DNA from: Mycobacterium sp. 852014-52450_SCH5900713
GTDB taxonomy: Bacteria; Actinomycetota; Actinomycetes; Mycobacteriales; Mycobacteriaceae
Direction: 5' to 3'
DNA length: 64,000 bases
NCBI RefSeq assembly: GCF_001667075.1
Contig: NZ_LZIL01000005.1
Coordinates: 91,283 to 155,282, forward strand
Part shown: in pieces, positions 34,148 through 43,360 of the stretch
Numbering within the stretch: position 1 is the stretch's first letter
Layout: each line of letters begins with the position of its first letter
Notes under the pieces: generated by a model
Database searches by the model: none
What the model saw: only the letters and a program-made list of their open reading frames with translations
What the model was told of the DNA's origin: nothing
Program-made: the position numbers and the translations under genes

Positions 34148-35377
34148 ATGAGATTTGTATTGGCAACCTTGGGAACTCGGGGTGATATCGAGCCATGCGC
34201 CGCCATCGGTCGGGAACTGCAGCTTAGGGGCCACGACGTCCAAATGGCGGTTCCACCGAACTACATTGGCTTCATCGAGTCGGCGGGTCTTGCCGCGGTC
34301 GCACACGGTCCCGACCAGGACCGGCAGAACGCCGAAATCGAACTCAAATACGGCACGACGCCGAGTCCTATGCTCATGGCGTGGGAGATTTTCCAGGGAA
34401 TCACCAAACTCTGGCCGGAGCTGGGTACGGCGCTCACGTCACTGGCCGACGGGGCCGATCTGCTATTGACGGACGCAAGCCAGCAGGGGCTGGCCGCCAA
34501 TGTTGCGGATTACTACGACATTCCGCAAGCTGCCGTGCACATCTACCCGATCACAGATAATGCGCATTCGCAGATAACCAAAGACGCTGAAGACGCCCTG
34601 CGCCGTGAATTGGGCCTGCCAGAGGAAACGGGACCGCCGACGCGACAACCGCTGGAAATCCAGGCCTACGACGAACTCTTCTTTCCCGGAATGGCAGCCG
34701 CATGGGCGGATCACGGCTTCCGGCGGCCTTTCGTTGGCGGGCTGACCCTGGAGCTGCCAACGGACGTCGACGACGACGTCTCGTCGTGGATTACCGCCGG
34801 AACGCCGCCGATCTATTTCGGATTTGGCAGCAGCGCACGAGTCGCATCGCCCCGCGATGTGATCGCCATGATCACTGCGGCTTGTGCACAGCTAGGCGAA
34901 CGGGCATTGATTTGCAGCGGCGTGAGTGACCTAGCCGGCCTTCCGGATTCCGACCAGGTAAAGATTGTGAACGCGGTGAACCACGCAACCGTGTTTCCCG
35001 CTTGCCGCGCGGTCGTCCACCACGGTGGCCCGGGCACCACGTTCGCAGGCATCCGGGCCGGAATCCCCACGCTGGCCCTTGCCGTATCGGTCGATCAACC
35101 GATGTGGGCAGCCGCGGTCAACCAACTCGAAGTCGGCATCGGACGGCGCTTCATCGAAACCACCCTCGATTCGCTGATTGCGGATTTGCGGTCCATCCTC
35201 ACTCCGCGCTGCGTCACTCGAACCCGTGAGGTCGCCGCCCAGATGGCGACGCCCGCGGAAAGCGCCGCCACCGCGGCCGATCTCTTGGAAGATGCCGTCC
35301 GTGTCGGCACGTTGGCTGATCGGCAAATGCCGCGGACCGCGAACCGACCGGTGCCCACTACTCAGGCACCTCGATGA
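34148..35377 (+). CDS. GT1-family glycosyltransferase, glycopeptidolipid type
   Basis: A 409-residue GT-B enzyme resembling mycobacterial Rv1524/Rv1526c and the M. avium rhamnosyltransferase RtfA: RFVLATLGTRGDIEPCAAIG (acceptor side), PPIYFGFGSSA, and the nucleotide-sugar signature HATVFPACRAVVHHGGPGTT followed by GIPTLALAVSVDQPMWA. It would transfer a deoxy- or pentose sugar to a cell-envelope lipid. The specific donor is unknown; the UXS homologue upstream makes UDP-xylose one possibility. The 215 bases between them hold no recognised feature. Confidence 0.88.
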   Translation: MRFVLATLGTRGDIEPCAAIGRELQLRGHDVQMAVPPNYIGFIESAGLAAVAHGPDQDRQNAEIELKYGTTPSPMLMAWEIFQGITKLWPELGTALTSLADGADLLLTDASQQGLAANVADYYDIPQAAVHIYPITDNAHSQITKDAEDALRRELGLPEETGPPTRQPLEIQAYDELFFPGMAAAWADHGFRRPFVGGLTLELPTDVDDDVSSWITAGTPPIYFGFGSSARVASPRDVIAMITAACAQLGERALICSGVSDLAGLPDSDQVKIVNAVNHATVFPACRAVVHHGGPGTTFAGIRAGIPTLALAVSVDQPMWAAAVNQLEVGIGRRFIETTLDSLIADLRSILTPRCVTRTREVAAQMATPAESAATAADLLEDAVRVGTLADRQMPRTANRPVPTTQAPR

Positions 35378-35456
35378 GAAGTCGGTCAGCCCAACGGTTC
35401 TGACTAGCTCGTAGGCATTGACCCGACTGCTCCGCTATGCGCAGAGCATGGTTGGA

Positions 35457-36206
35457 CTATTCGGCGGAATGCCTGTCATCCCTTGGCGATCGAGCGGCGA
35501 GTTGCGTAGCCGAGACGCTGCGATACGACGGCAAGTCAAAGTCGGGCAAGGCGCAGATGTCAGCACAATCCCGGACCCGCTCCAACCAGTAACTCTGATC
35601 AGCGGCCGATGTGCAGGCGTAGATCTTCATGAACGTCGCCGCGAAGGGGAACAAGAAGCCATTGCCGACAGCCTGCCAAACAGCCGCGGCTACCCCGGGA
35701 GTTTCGACGCCGCGATAGTCGTCGATCGCAATCACGCCTCGCTTGGCCGTGTGAGTCACGGCAAGATTGATGTCGTTGGCGACGCACCGGTAGCTGTGAC
35801 AACCGTCGACGTGGATGAAGCGGAGTACCCGTTCGCCAAGATTGAGCTCTGATGATTCGCAGACTTCGAGCGTTGGCCGGCGAGGGTGGAAACGGTCCCA
35901 GTTGGCCAAGAACTGCTTCTGGTCCAGGCCCGAATACTGCTGGCGTGGGATCCGCGACATGTCCGCGTGATCCATTACGGCGTCGAACAAGTCGCAGATC
36001 ACCAGTTCTTCATCGTCGCGGAGGCCGTAACCCATCAGGATTGCGGACTTGCCTTGATAGGTGCCGATCTCCAACATGTCGCCCTTGATGCCTTCGGCCG
36101 TCTGGCAAGCGAGCAGCTTGCTGAATAGTGAGACATCGGCCTCAAAGAACCAGCCGTCGACGTCGTCCATCTGCTCGGCATAGAGGGTCCAGGCGGCATC
36201 GGTCAT
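35457..36206 (-). CDS. class I SAM-dependent methyltransferase
   Basis: A 249-residue methyltransferase of the TylF/cephalosporin-hydroxylase-like group: motif I KGDMLEIGTYQGKSAILMG, acidic loop ELVICDLFDAV, RFIHVDGCHSYRCVANDIN (metal-binding Asp/His type) and KRGVIAIDDYRG. It is convergent with the glycosyltransferase and is a plausible sugar O-methyltransferase of the same glycolipid pathway. Confidence 0.85.
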   Translation of the reverse strand: MTDAAWTLYAEQMDDVDGWFFEADVSLFSKLLACQTAEGIKGDMLEIGTYQGKSAILMGYGLRDDEELVICDLFDAVMDHADMSRIPRQQYSGLDQKQFLANWDRFHPRRPTLEVCESSELNLGERVLRFIHVDGCHSYRCVANDINLAVTHTAKRGVIAIDDYRGVETPGVAAAVWQAVGNGFLFPFAATFMKIYACTSAADQSYWLERVRDCADICALPDFDLPSYRSVSATQLAARSPRDDRHSAE

Positions 36207-36392
36207 GGCGCGCTCCTGCGCATCAAAGCCTCCAGAGAGGTACTGCCCGAATGTGTGGCGGCCTGCGTTTGAAGGGTATCAACCCGCGCTTCATCGGTGC
36301 CTTTGGTCCTTCGGCTTGCATCGCTTCGGCCCTGACAATCCCGGCCGCCATGAATGATCCTGCCGGGGGGCACCGATCAGAAACGAGCTGAA

Positions 36393-37283
36393 ATGTGGGA
36401 GCCACCACGTGGCGCGATCTTGGTAGGCGTTGACGGCTCGGCAGCGGCACTGGGCGCCGTCCGGTGGGCGGCCCGTGATGCCGCGCTGCGGAAAGCGCCG
36501 CTGACCCTGGTGCATGTCGTCGACGCCCCCTTGCCGGGGTGGTTCCAGGTCACCGCGCGGACGCACTTCAGGCCACGGCACGGGCAGCGGGCACGCGGAC
36601 TCATCAAATCGGCGATCAAGGTCGCCGAGGAGAGCGCTGGTGAGCGCGGCCCGGTGAAGATCGACAGCAAGGTGCTTTGTTCAACCGCCGTCCCGACGCT
36701 GGTCGCCCTCTCCAAAGAGCTGGAGATGGTCGTGGTGGGCGATCGGGGACATGGCGGTGCCTTGGCCCGCAGCTCGCTTGGCTCGGTGAGTTCGGGATTG
36801 GTTTACCACGCGCACTGCCCAGTCGCCGTGATCCCCGACGAGCAAGCGCAGGTCGGCAAGGCGGAGGCGCCGGTGCTGGTCGGCATCGACGGCTCGCCGG
36901 CCTCGGAAGCAGCGACCGCGATCGCGTTCGAGCAAGCATCACGACGGCAGGTAGGCCTAACGGCTTTACACGCCTGGGCTGATCCCCGGGCGTCCACGTC
37001 CAGAACGGTGTACCAGGACGCCAGTTGGGACGCCCAGCTGTCCGAGGAGGAAGAGGTGCTGGCCGAACGGCTGGCGGGTTGGCATGACCTCTATCCCGAC
37101 GTGGAGGTCCATCGCAGGATCGAGATTGGCGAGCCGGTGCGCTGGCTGCTCGAGGCATCCGAAAAGGCGCAACTGCTGGTGGTCGGCAGCCACGGCCGGG
37201 GCGCATTAGCCGGCAGGGTGCTGGGCTCGGTCGGTGCGTCGGTGGTCAACCGGGCCAAGATTCCGGTGATCGTGGCGCGATAG
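36393..37283 (+). CDS. tandem universal stress protein
   Basis: A 296-residue protein made of two Usp domains, each with an ATP-binding pattern: first AILVGVDGSAAALGAVRWAA ... VVVGDRGHGGALARSSLGSV, second APVLVGIDGSPASEAATAIA ... LLVVGSHGRGALAGRVLGSV (the G-2x-G-9x-G-S/T form). ATP-binding mycobacterial Usps of this layout are commonly hypoxia-controlled. I do not see a convincing DosR box here. Confidence 0.93.
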   Translation: MWEPPRGAILVGVDGSAAALGAVRWAARDAALRKAPLTLVHVVDAPLPGWFQVTARTHFRPRHGQRARGLIKSAIKVAEESAGERGPVKIDSKVLCSTAVPTLVALSKELEMVVVGDRGHGGALARSSLGSVSSGLVYHAHCPVAVIPDEQAQVGKAEAPVLVGIDGSPASEAATAIAFEQASRRQVGLTALHAWADPRASTSRTVYQDASWDAQLSEEEEVLAERLAGWHDLYPDVEVHRRIEIGEPVRWLLEASEKAQLLVVGSHGRGALAGRVLGSVGASVVNRAKIPVIVAR

Positions 37284-37340
37284 ACACTGGCAGTCTGACC
37301 AACCATTCTCAGTGGAGCGAGCGGTGAGGACTCATCCCAG

Positions 37341-38060
37341 TTGACGCCCTTCGAGCGGCGGCGTGCCGCGGTGGCCGGAATGCTCGCCGGGTGTCTTGTG
37401 CTGGTGCAGTGCACCGCGGCGCAGCCACCGCCGGCGGCGACACCCTCAGGGCCTGCGACACCGTCGCCATCGGCCGCGTCGCCCAGTGCGCCGCCGGCAC
37501 CTCCAGGTGACAGCGTGGAGCCGGTCACCGCCGCCGAACTCGGCGAAAGCTGGCGGCCGGGTTGTCCAGTCGAGCCGGAGCAGCTGCGACGGGTCAACGT
37601 CGACCACATCGGTTTCGACGGCCAGGTGCACCGCGGTGAGCTGATCGTGCAGCAAGACCTGGCGCCGGCGGTCATCGCGATCTTCGAGCGGCTACACCGG
37701 CTTGGTTACCCGGTCGAGAAGATCCGCACGGTCGACCACTACCCGGGTGCCGACGACGAGTCATCCATGGAGGACAACAACACTTCGGCGTTCAACTGCC
37801 GACGCATCCCTGGAACCAACGAGTGGTCTCCGCACGCCTACGGTCGGGCTATCGACCTCAATCCGCTCATCAACCCCTGCCTTTACGCGAGCGGGTATTT
37901 CGAACCGCGAAACGCGGCCGCCTACCTGGACCGCAGCCGCAGCGACCCGGGACTCTTACACAACGGCGACCCAGCCGTGCGCGCCTTCACAGATCGTGGC
38001 TGGCGGTGGGGTGGCGAGTGGACCGGCCCCCTCGACTATCAACACTTCGAGCGGCCCTAA
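37341..38060 (+). CDS. D-alanyl-D-alanine carboxypeptidase-type M15 peptidase, exported
   Basis: A 239-residue protein with an N-terminal export signal (RRAAVAGMLAGCLVLVQC, possible lipobox ending LVQC), a Pro/Ser/Ala-rich linker (residues 28-60) and an M15C/VanY peptidase domain. Zinc ligands appear in NEWSPHAYGRAIDLNPLINP (His and Asp) and DYQHFERP (His). The start is a TTG. It is the first of five consecutive envelope genes and its stop overlaps the convergent hydrolase. Confidence 0.85.
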   Translation: MTPFERRRAAVAGMLAGCLVLVQCTAAQPPPAATPSGPATPSPSAASPSAPPAPPGDSVEPVTAAELGESWRPGCPVEPEQLRRVNVDHIGFDGQVHRGELIVQQDLAPAVIAIFERLHRLGYPVEKIRTVDHYPGADDESSMEDNNTSAFNCRRIPGTNEWSPHAYGRAIDLNPLINPCLYASGYFEPRNAAAYLDRSRSDPGLLHNGDPAVRAFTDRGWRWGGEWTGPLDYQHFERP

Positions 38061-39607
38061 AGACGCAGCGCCTGTGCCGTCGCGGTTGCGACCTCACCTC
38101 GCAGATTCGACATCGGTGGACTGCCCCGGGTGTGAATCGAGTTCGAGAGCAGAACGACGTACGTATCTGAGCGCGGGTCCATCCAGACCGAGGTACCGGT
38201 GAAGCCGGTGTGGCCGAAGCTACCGATGGGGAAGATCGCGCCTCGCGGCGTGGACTGGCCCGTATCTATGTCCCAGCCAAAGCCGCGCAGGTTCTGGCCC
38301 GCGATCGCGGGATAGCGCGGAGCGAGCAGCGGATCTGTTTTGTTCGGCCGCTTTGCGACGGCTTCTTGGGCCGCATCGTTGGCCGCCTTGAGTTGCGCAG
38401 GCGTATGGCCCGGCTGCTGCGGACTCGTCATCAGCTCGAGAGTTGTTTGCGCCAAGGGGAATTGGCTGGGACGGCCCGCGAGCCGGTCCAGTAATGCCTG
38501 CGAAAACATGCTGACATCGTGGGCGGTCGAGAACACGCCGGCGTGCCCGGCCACTCCGCCCATGCGACGAGCCGTCGTGTCCTGCACGGTGCCCCGAAGC
38601 AGGTGATCGAGATCGGGATTCTTAACCGGGTCGGCTCGGCCCTCTTCGTCACGTGCTGTCGGTGCGATGCGCGGCAAGAGACCGGTGCTCCATGTACCCG
38701 CGGGGCAGGCGTCCGGCGTGCGGCCTTGCGGCGCAGGAGCCCAGGCGGTCGCGGCTCCCAACGTCGTGTGCGAACCGCACGCTTGCGCCGGGGGAAGGTA
38801 GTGGGTGTCTTCCATGCCAAGCGGCTCGAACACGTGCCGCTGAACGTATGCGTCCAGGGCCTCACCGGTAACCTTTTCGATCAGCGCGCCAAGCAGGATG
38901 AAGTTGATATCGGAGTAGCGGAATCCGCCACCGGGAGCGGACTCCAGCGGCGTGGCGAGCGCACGATGAATCCCCTCGCGTTTGTCGGCGTGGTCCAGTC
39001 CCCACGGGTCTCCGAGGTTGACGTCCCCCGTTTCGCCGGAGGTGTGCGTAAGCAGCATCCGGACGGTCACTGCCGCGCGGCGCGGATCGTTTGCGGTGTT
39101 GAACTCGGGGAGGTACTGCTGCACCAGATCGTCGAATGCAACCTTGCCCTGCTCGTAGAGCTGCATGACGGCTGTCGCCGTTGCGAGGCTCTTCGTTAAC
39201 GACGCGAGGTCGAAGATCGTGTCCTCGGTCATCGGCTCCGCGGGGGCAGGCAAGCCGTCCAGCCCGGGTTCGCCGGCAAGCTTGCGCGAACCGTAGGCAT
39301 GGTGGAACGCGACCTTGCCACCGTGCCCAATGACAACCACCGCGCCCGGCAGCTTGTTCGCCGCAATCGCATCGTTGATCAGCTTGGAGACCTTCGCGAA
39401 ATCAACTGCGGGAACCGGGTCGGGCGGTTTGACGACCGTGGCGACGTCCGGTCTGGGGGCGGGCGTGCTGGCGCCCAACACCGGGCGTCCCGGATCGCCC
39501 CTCGAGCAAGCCGTGGCTATCGCGAGGAAGGCGGCTCCGGCGGCGACGGCGGTTCGCATCGCACCGCGGAAGCCCGCGGCGGCCGGTCGATTCATGGTGG
39601 AGCTCAT
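38057..39607 (-). CDS. serine beta-lactamase-like lipoprotein hydrolase
   Basis: This protein of about 516 residues has a lipoprotein signal (AVAAGAAFLAIATAC) and a class C beta-lactamase/esterase fold: catalytic SxxK in FDLASLTKSLATA, YxN-type YSDINFILLGALIEK, and a C-terminal HTGFTGTSVWMDP in place of KTG. It could be a D-amino acid peptidase, esterase or low-activity beta-lactamase. The start could be ATG 39607 or 39595. Confidence 0.88.
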   Translation of the reverse strand: MSSTMNRPAAAGFRGAMRTAVAAGAAFLAIATACSRGDPGRPVLGASTPAPRPDVATVVKPPDPVPAVDFAKVSKLINDAIAANKLPGAVVVIGHGGKVAFHHAYGSRKLAGEPGLDGLPAPAEPMTEDTIFDLASLTKSLATATAVMQLYEQGKVAFDDLVQQYLPEFNTANDPRRAAVTVRMLLTHTSGETGDVNLGDPWGLDHADKREGIHRALATPLESAPGGGFRYSDINFILLGALIEKVTGEALDAYVQRHVFEPLGMEDTHYLPPAQACGSHTTLGAATAWAPAPQGRTPDACPAGTWSTGLLPRIAPTARDEEGRADPVKNPDLDHLLRGTVQDTTARRMGGVAGHAGVFSTAHDVSMFSQALLDRLAGRPSQFPLAQTTLELMTSPQQPGHTPAQLKAANDAAQEAVAKRPNKTDPLLAPRYPAIAGQNLRGFGWDIDTGQSTPRGAIFPIGSFGHTGFTGTSVWMDPRSDTYVVLLSNSIHTRGSPPMSNLRGEVATATAQALRL

Positions 39608-39696
39608 CTCGTTACCTGCGATCTTGTTTTCGGATCTCGGCGGCGTCAAGAGAGGACGACGAAACGCGTCCCGCGCCCCCGCATCACGCCCGTATC

Positions 39697-40464
39697 GTGA
39701 GGGCGGTGTGCGAGCCTGCGCCCGGCCGGCCCCAGGAATCGCCGGCCGTTGTCAGCCGTCGCCAGCTTTTGGGGGTGGCCGGCAGCGTGGGGCTGGGGTC
39801 CCTGGTCGGCGGCAAGCGACCTTCGGCCCCACCTCCTTCCGCGACGTCGACGACCAGCGTCAGCCTGACCGCGACCACTTCGGCATTGTTGCTATGCCGA
39901 GACGCCTGGGGCGCTCGACCGGCGCGCTCTGGAGGGAAGCGCCACACCATCACGCGGATGACCCTGCACCACGAGGCTGTCGTCCTTGGCGACAACCGCA
40001 ATGCCCCAGCGCACCTCCGGCAGGATCAGCGGTACCACCAGGATCAGCACGGGTGGATCGACATCGCCTACCACGTCGGCGTCGACCGCAACGGCAACAT
40101 CTACGAACTCCGGAGCACCGAGATCGCGGGCGACACCGCGACGGACTACGACACAACGGGCCACTTCCTGGTCCTCTGCGAAGGAGACTTCGATCAAGAG
40201 CCCGTCCCAGAGGCCCAGCTTCAGGGAGCGGCTCGCGCGTTCGCATGGGCCGCCCAGAATTTTCGTGTAGCGAGCGCCACGTTGGCGGGCCATCGGGACC
40301 TGGCCCAGACGTCTTGCCCGGGTGGAAACCTGTACGCCCACCTCTCCTCGGGCGACCTGAAACGCCGCATCGACGATCTGCTGGCCGCGGGCGGAGTGGA
40401 CCTCCAGCGCTTCTGCGGATCCGACGCGGCCGCACGCGTCGCCGCAATCGAGGCGGGCAACTGA
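39697..40464 (+). CDS. N-acetylmuramoyl-L-alanine amidase (PGRP type), probably Tat-exported
   Basis: A 255-residue protein with a twin-arginine-like signal (VVSRRQLLGVAGSVGLGSLV) and an amidase_2/PGRP domain. Zinc ligands are in ITRMTLHHEAVV (His), LAGHRDLAQTSCPGG (His and Cys), and the fold signature WIDIAYHVGVDRNGNIYELR is clear. It cleaves the lactyl-amide bond of peptidoglycan. It is divergent from the beta-lactamase-like gene with 90 bases between. Confidence 0.9.
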   Translation: MRAVCEPAPGRPQESPAVVSRRQLLGVAGSVGLGSLVGGKRPSAPPPSATSTTSVSLTATTSALLLCRDAWGARPARSGGKRHTITRMTLHHEAVVLGDNRNAPAHLRQDQRYHQDQHGWIDIAYHVGVDRNGNIYELRSTEIAGDTATDYDTTGHFLVLCEGDFDQEPVPEAQLQGAARAFAWAAQNFRVASATLAGHRDLAQTSCPGGNLYAHLSSGDLKRRIDDLLAAGGVDLQRFCGSDAAARVAAIEAGN

Positions 40465-40597
40465 TCGGCGCCGGGTAGGCCTGCGCGGCAACCGCCGGTC
40501 ACGCCTACTGGGATTGCGCCCAATTGGCCTACGCGTGTTTGCTGGGCATGCTACGTTGCTGATCAATCGATAGCCCGACTGGTATTTGCGAGGCAAC

Positions 40598-41368
40598 ATG
40601 GTCGACTTTCGGAAAGCGGCCGCTCTGCCCACCGCTCTAGCGGTCGCCTGCCTCGGTATAGCCAGCATATGGACACTATCTGGGTGCAGCGCGGCGTCAC
40701 CGCCGATGCGTGCGGCGGTGACCTCAGCTACCGTAGGCGCCAGCAGGGCCGACGACCGACGGCCGACAGCAGCACCGGTCAAAACGATTGCTAGTGGCGT
40801 GTATGGCGACCCGGACGCGGCAGCCGAGTTCTGGCAGCAGCAGTCCTACGAGGACAACTGCGGGCTGGCTTCCGTGGCCGACGTGGTCGGGGAAGTCACC
40901 GGTCACTCCCCGACCGAGCAGCAAATCATCAAGCTGGCACAGCACACGCCCTCGTCCACCCGCAACGGCCCGATTTACGCGCCCACCGGCGACCCGGCTC
41001 ACGACGGCCCGAACGGTGGCATCGACATGGCCGACACGGTGGTGCTGCTCGACCACTACGGCATCAAATCGCACATGACCTATGACAAGCACCCCGAAGA
41101 GGTGGGCCTGTCCTCGCTGGAGCAGTACCTGAGCGCGAACCGCAAGGTCATCGCATGGGTCAACTCCGGAACCATCCTGAACTCCAACGACCAGCGCACG
41201 TCGGCCGATCATTTGCTGGTGGTCACCGGGATTGATACCAACAAGGAAGTCGTCCACCTCAACGATCCCTACGCCGATCACGCCGACACGAAGGTCAGCA
41301 TCGCCACGTTCATGACGGCCTGGAAAATCGGGCAGGAATCGATCGTCGTCACCGCGCCGGCGGGCTAA
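40598..41368 (+). CDS. C39-like papain-fold lipoprotein
   Basis: A 256-residue protein with a lipobox (IWTLSGC near residue 30) and a C39/papain-like domain. The Cys nucleophile lies in [17 protein letters not shown], with the His in [12 protein letters not shown] and the Asp/Asn in [11 protein letters not shown]. It probably cleaves or binds peptides in the cell wall. The ATG follows GAGG. Confidence 0.78.
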   Translation: MVDFRKAAALPTALAVACLGIASIWTLSGCSAASPPMRAAVTSATVGASRADDRRPTAAPVKTIASGVYGDPDAAAEFWQQQSYEDNCGLASVADVVGEVTGHSPTEQQIIKLAQHTPSSTRNGPIYAPTGDPAHDGPNGGIDMADTVVLLDHYGIKSHMTYDKHPEEVGLSSLEQYLSANRKVIAWVNSGTILNSNDQRTSADHLLVVTGIDTNKEVVHLNDPYADHADTKVSIATFMTAWKIGQESIVVTAPAG

Positions 41369-41375
41369 CGCCTCG

Positions 41376-41825
41376 TCACTCGGTATTGCCCGGAGCCGGG
41401 CCCGCCGTCTTCATCGGGGTCGCGGAACTCGTCGGGCTCACGGGGCTCGTAGTGCTCGTCGGGCTGGTAGAACTCGTGGGCTTCGTCGGGCTCGTCGGGC
41501 TGGTCGGGCTGGTCGGGCTCGTGGGACTTGTCGGAGTCGTAGGAGTCGTAGGAGTCGTAGGAGTCGTAGGCGTTGTACTCGCAAGGCCTGGGCCTTCGCC
41601 ACACCAGTCCGCCACATCTTTCGGGTACTGCTCGAGCGGTGGAGGACAACGCTGCCCCGGCGGGAAGTTGGCGCCGGCATTGAGCAGATCGCAGGGCACG
41701 TAGACCTGCTTGCCCTTGGGAGTGTTGGTCAGACACTTCGTCGGCGGCTCACCGTGGGCCTGGACGGGGATGGTGGCGGCCGCCACCACCGCGCCGAGCG
41801 CCCAAGCAAGACGGCGGTATGTCAT
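41376..41825 (-). CDS. exported protein with Thr/Ser-Pro tandem repeat tail
   Basis: A 149-residue protein with a signal peptide ([20 protein letters not shown]), a small Cys-containing domain with four Cys ([36 protein letters not shown]) and a ~65-residue tail of TPT and TSP units. The ATG has AAGGAG five bases upstream. The Thr/Pro tail is a likely O-mannosylation site. The globular part is of unknown function. Confidence 0.8.
   Translation of the reverse strand: MTYRRLAWALGAVVAAATIPVQAHGEPPTKCLTNTPKGKQVYVPCDLLNAGANFPPGQRCPPPLEQYPKDVADWCGEGPGLASTTPTTPTTPTTPTTPTSPTSPTSPTSPTSPTKPTSSTSPTSTTSPVSPTSSATPMKTAGPAPGNTE
41430..41580. repeat. 9-bp tandem repeat array (VNTR) in coding sequence
   Basis: Two neighbouring blocks of period nine (GTAGGAGTC units at about 41535-41575 and GTCGGGCTG/GTCGGGCTC units at about 41455-41525) encode TPT and TSP repeats in frame. 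Unit number can change without breaking the frame. Confidence 0.85.
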
Positions 41826-41909
41826 GAGAGCTCCTTACTCGCTCACCTGATACACGTTCTGGTGATCCGGTGTCGGGCGTGCACAACGTGAGATCGCCGT
41901 CGTCTGACG

Positions 41910-42563
41910 CTACAACCGGCCCGCGGCGAACGTCGCCGCCTGGTTTGTCATTCCCGACTGAATGTACTGACCATGCGGTGCCATGCTCACACCGCGCGTG
42001 CAAATCGGATCCCCGGGCATACACATGTCAATCGTTTTCGCGGCGTATAGCGGGCCAATGGTGGGAAGCGAGCCGGCCGCCAGCGTCCGCGCGAATGTGC
42101 CCGATGCCGACGGATTTCCGAAGACAGCGACGGCGGCGACATGATTGGCGACATCGGGTGGCATCTGCGTGGTGATGACGTCGACCACGGCCGCACCTTG
42201 GGAGTATCCACCGAGGACCACCCTGGTGTTGGGACAGTTTGCCGCCATGGACTGGACATGAGCGCTCGCGTCATTGGCACCGGCAGCGATGGAGCTACGG
42301 AAATTGTTGGTGGCGGGGTAGTTGACCGGATAGACGCTGACAGTCCTGCGTCCTACTCGCGAACGCAGCGAATCAACAAATGACTGTCCGACCCCCCCGA
42401 CGCCAGGGGGCTCGGTGGTGCCCCGGGCGAACACCACGTCGACGTCGGAGCAGGGAGCCGCGGTGGCAGATGGCAGGGACGAGGCGGCGGTCAGCGACGC
42501 CCACGCTGCAACGACAGCCGCGCCGAGCAGACCAGAAGTCGGACGTGCGGTCACGGCTTGCAT
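41910..42563 (-). CDS. secreted cutinase-family esterase
   Basis: A 217-residue protein with a signal peptide (cleavage around ATAAPCSD) and the mycobacterial Culp alpha/beta-hydrolase fold: oxyanion region VVFARGTTEPPGVGGVG, nucleophile GGYSQGAAVVDV, catalytic Asp in MCMPGDPICTRG and His in MAPHGQY, plus paired Cys. It is a lipid esterase/phospholipase-type enzyme. The 340 bases between it and tmRNA hold no recognised gene. Confidence 0.93.
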   Translation of the reverse strand: MQAVTARPTSGLLGAAVVAAWASLTAASSLPSATAAPCSDVDVVFARGTTEPPGVGGVGQSFVDSLRSRVGRRTVSVYPVNYPATNNFRSSIAAGANDASAHVQSMAANCPNTRVVLGGYSQGAAVVDVITTQMPPDVANHVAAVAVFGNPSASGTFARTLAAGSLPTIGPLYAAKTIDMCMPGDPICTRGVSMAPHGQYIQSGMTNQAATFAAGRL

Positions 42564-42905
42564 GTCATGTTGTCGCTTCGGAACGACCCTGTGGGCCGCC
42601 GTGACAGCCCGGGCGCGCGGTCCGACGATGAAAGCTCATGGTGGTTGCCCTTGGTGTAGTCGCCGCTCGGTTGGCAGCTCTCACACTTAGGAGCAACGAC
42701 GCCGCTCCTAGGGGACACTTTTTCCGCCGCCTACGTCGGACGTCGAAGATTTCTTGTCGTCCAGGCCCATACCGCAACAGCACGTAGGTGCTCCCATTCG
42801 TGCGCGTGACACGCCGAACCGACACCACAGGGTGAGCTCGGACGATCGATGTTGATGAAAAAGAAGCTGGCCAGGCCTTGCGGCGCTGACCAGCTAATTT
42901 CTCGG

Positions 42906-43270
42906 TGGAGCTGCCGGGAATCGAACCCGGGTCCTACGGCATTCCCTCAAGACTTCTCCGTGCGCAGTTCGCTATGCCTCTGCTCGGATCTCCTGGTCAC
43001 GCGAACCAGCCAGGATGACGATCCCAGTCGCTGTTGGTGTCCCGATGAGTCCCGCGACCGAACTCATCGGTTGATCCCTCTAGCTGACGCCAGGGTCCGG
43101 GTCGAGGGCTTTCCCGGTCTGACGGACTAGCTGTCGCTTAGGCAGCGAGAGCGTAGTCGCGCTGATGTGAATCGGCGCTTATATGGTTGCAACGACGCTT
43201 ACGGTGGTCTCTTGCCTGCACCGGCACGCTTCCCTTGATTCGATGCGCGAAGTCGAAACCGTTCAGCCCC
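42906..43270 (-). ncRNA. ssrA: transfer-messenger RNA (tmRNA)
   Basis: The 5' end GGGGCTGAACGGTTTCGAC (minus strand from 43270) pairs with the 3' end CAGCTCC-A, and the T-arm GGGTTCGATTCCCGG is intact. The tag reading frame (43138-43176) gives ADSHQRDYALAA and TAA, the mycobacterial degradation tag. CCA is not encoded. It rescues stalled ribosomes with SmpB, encoded 1.8 kb away. Confidence 0.97.
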
Positions 43271-43360
43271 TCGCACCCCCACCGATTTTCGGCAGGACAA
43301 TCTATGGTACGCCGCTATCAACGCGCGGCAACGGAGTTGTGTTCCGGTCCGGCGCAGCGA

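Noticed and set aside
36207..36392. DosR- or sigma-F-like sites upstream of the first universal stress protein
   Set aside because: The best DosR match (around 36,298) has two core mismatches, and the GTGT-N17-GGGTAT candidate lacks the GTTT element. Too weak to report as sites.
42564..42905. Gene in the gap between cutinase and tmRNA
   Set aside because: Short frames there lack ribosome-binding sites and family resemblance; a minus-strand frame (42565-42828) overlaps the cutinase promoter region and is Arg-rich.
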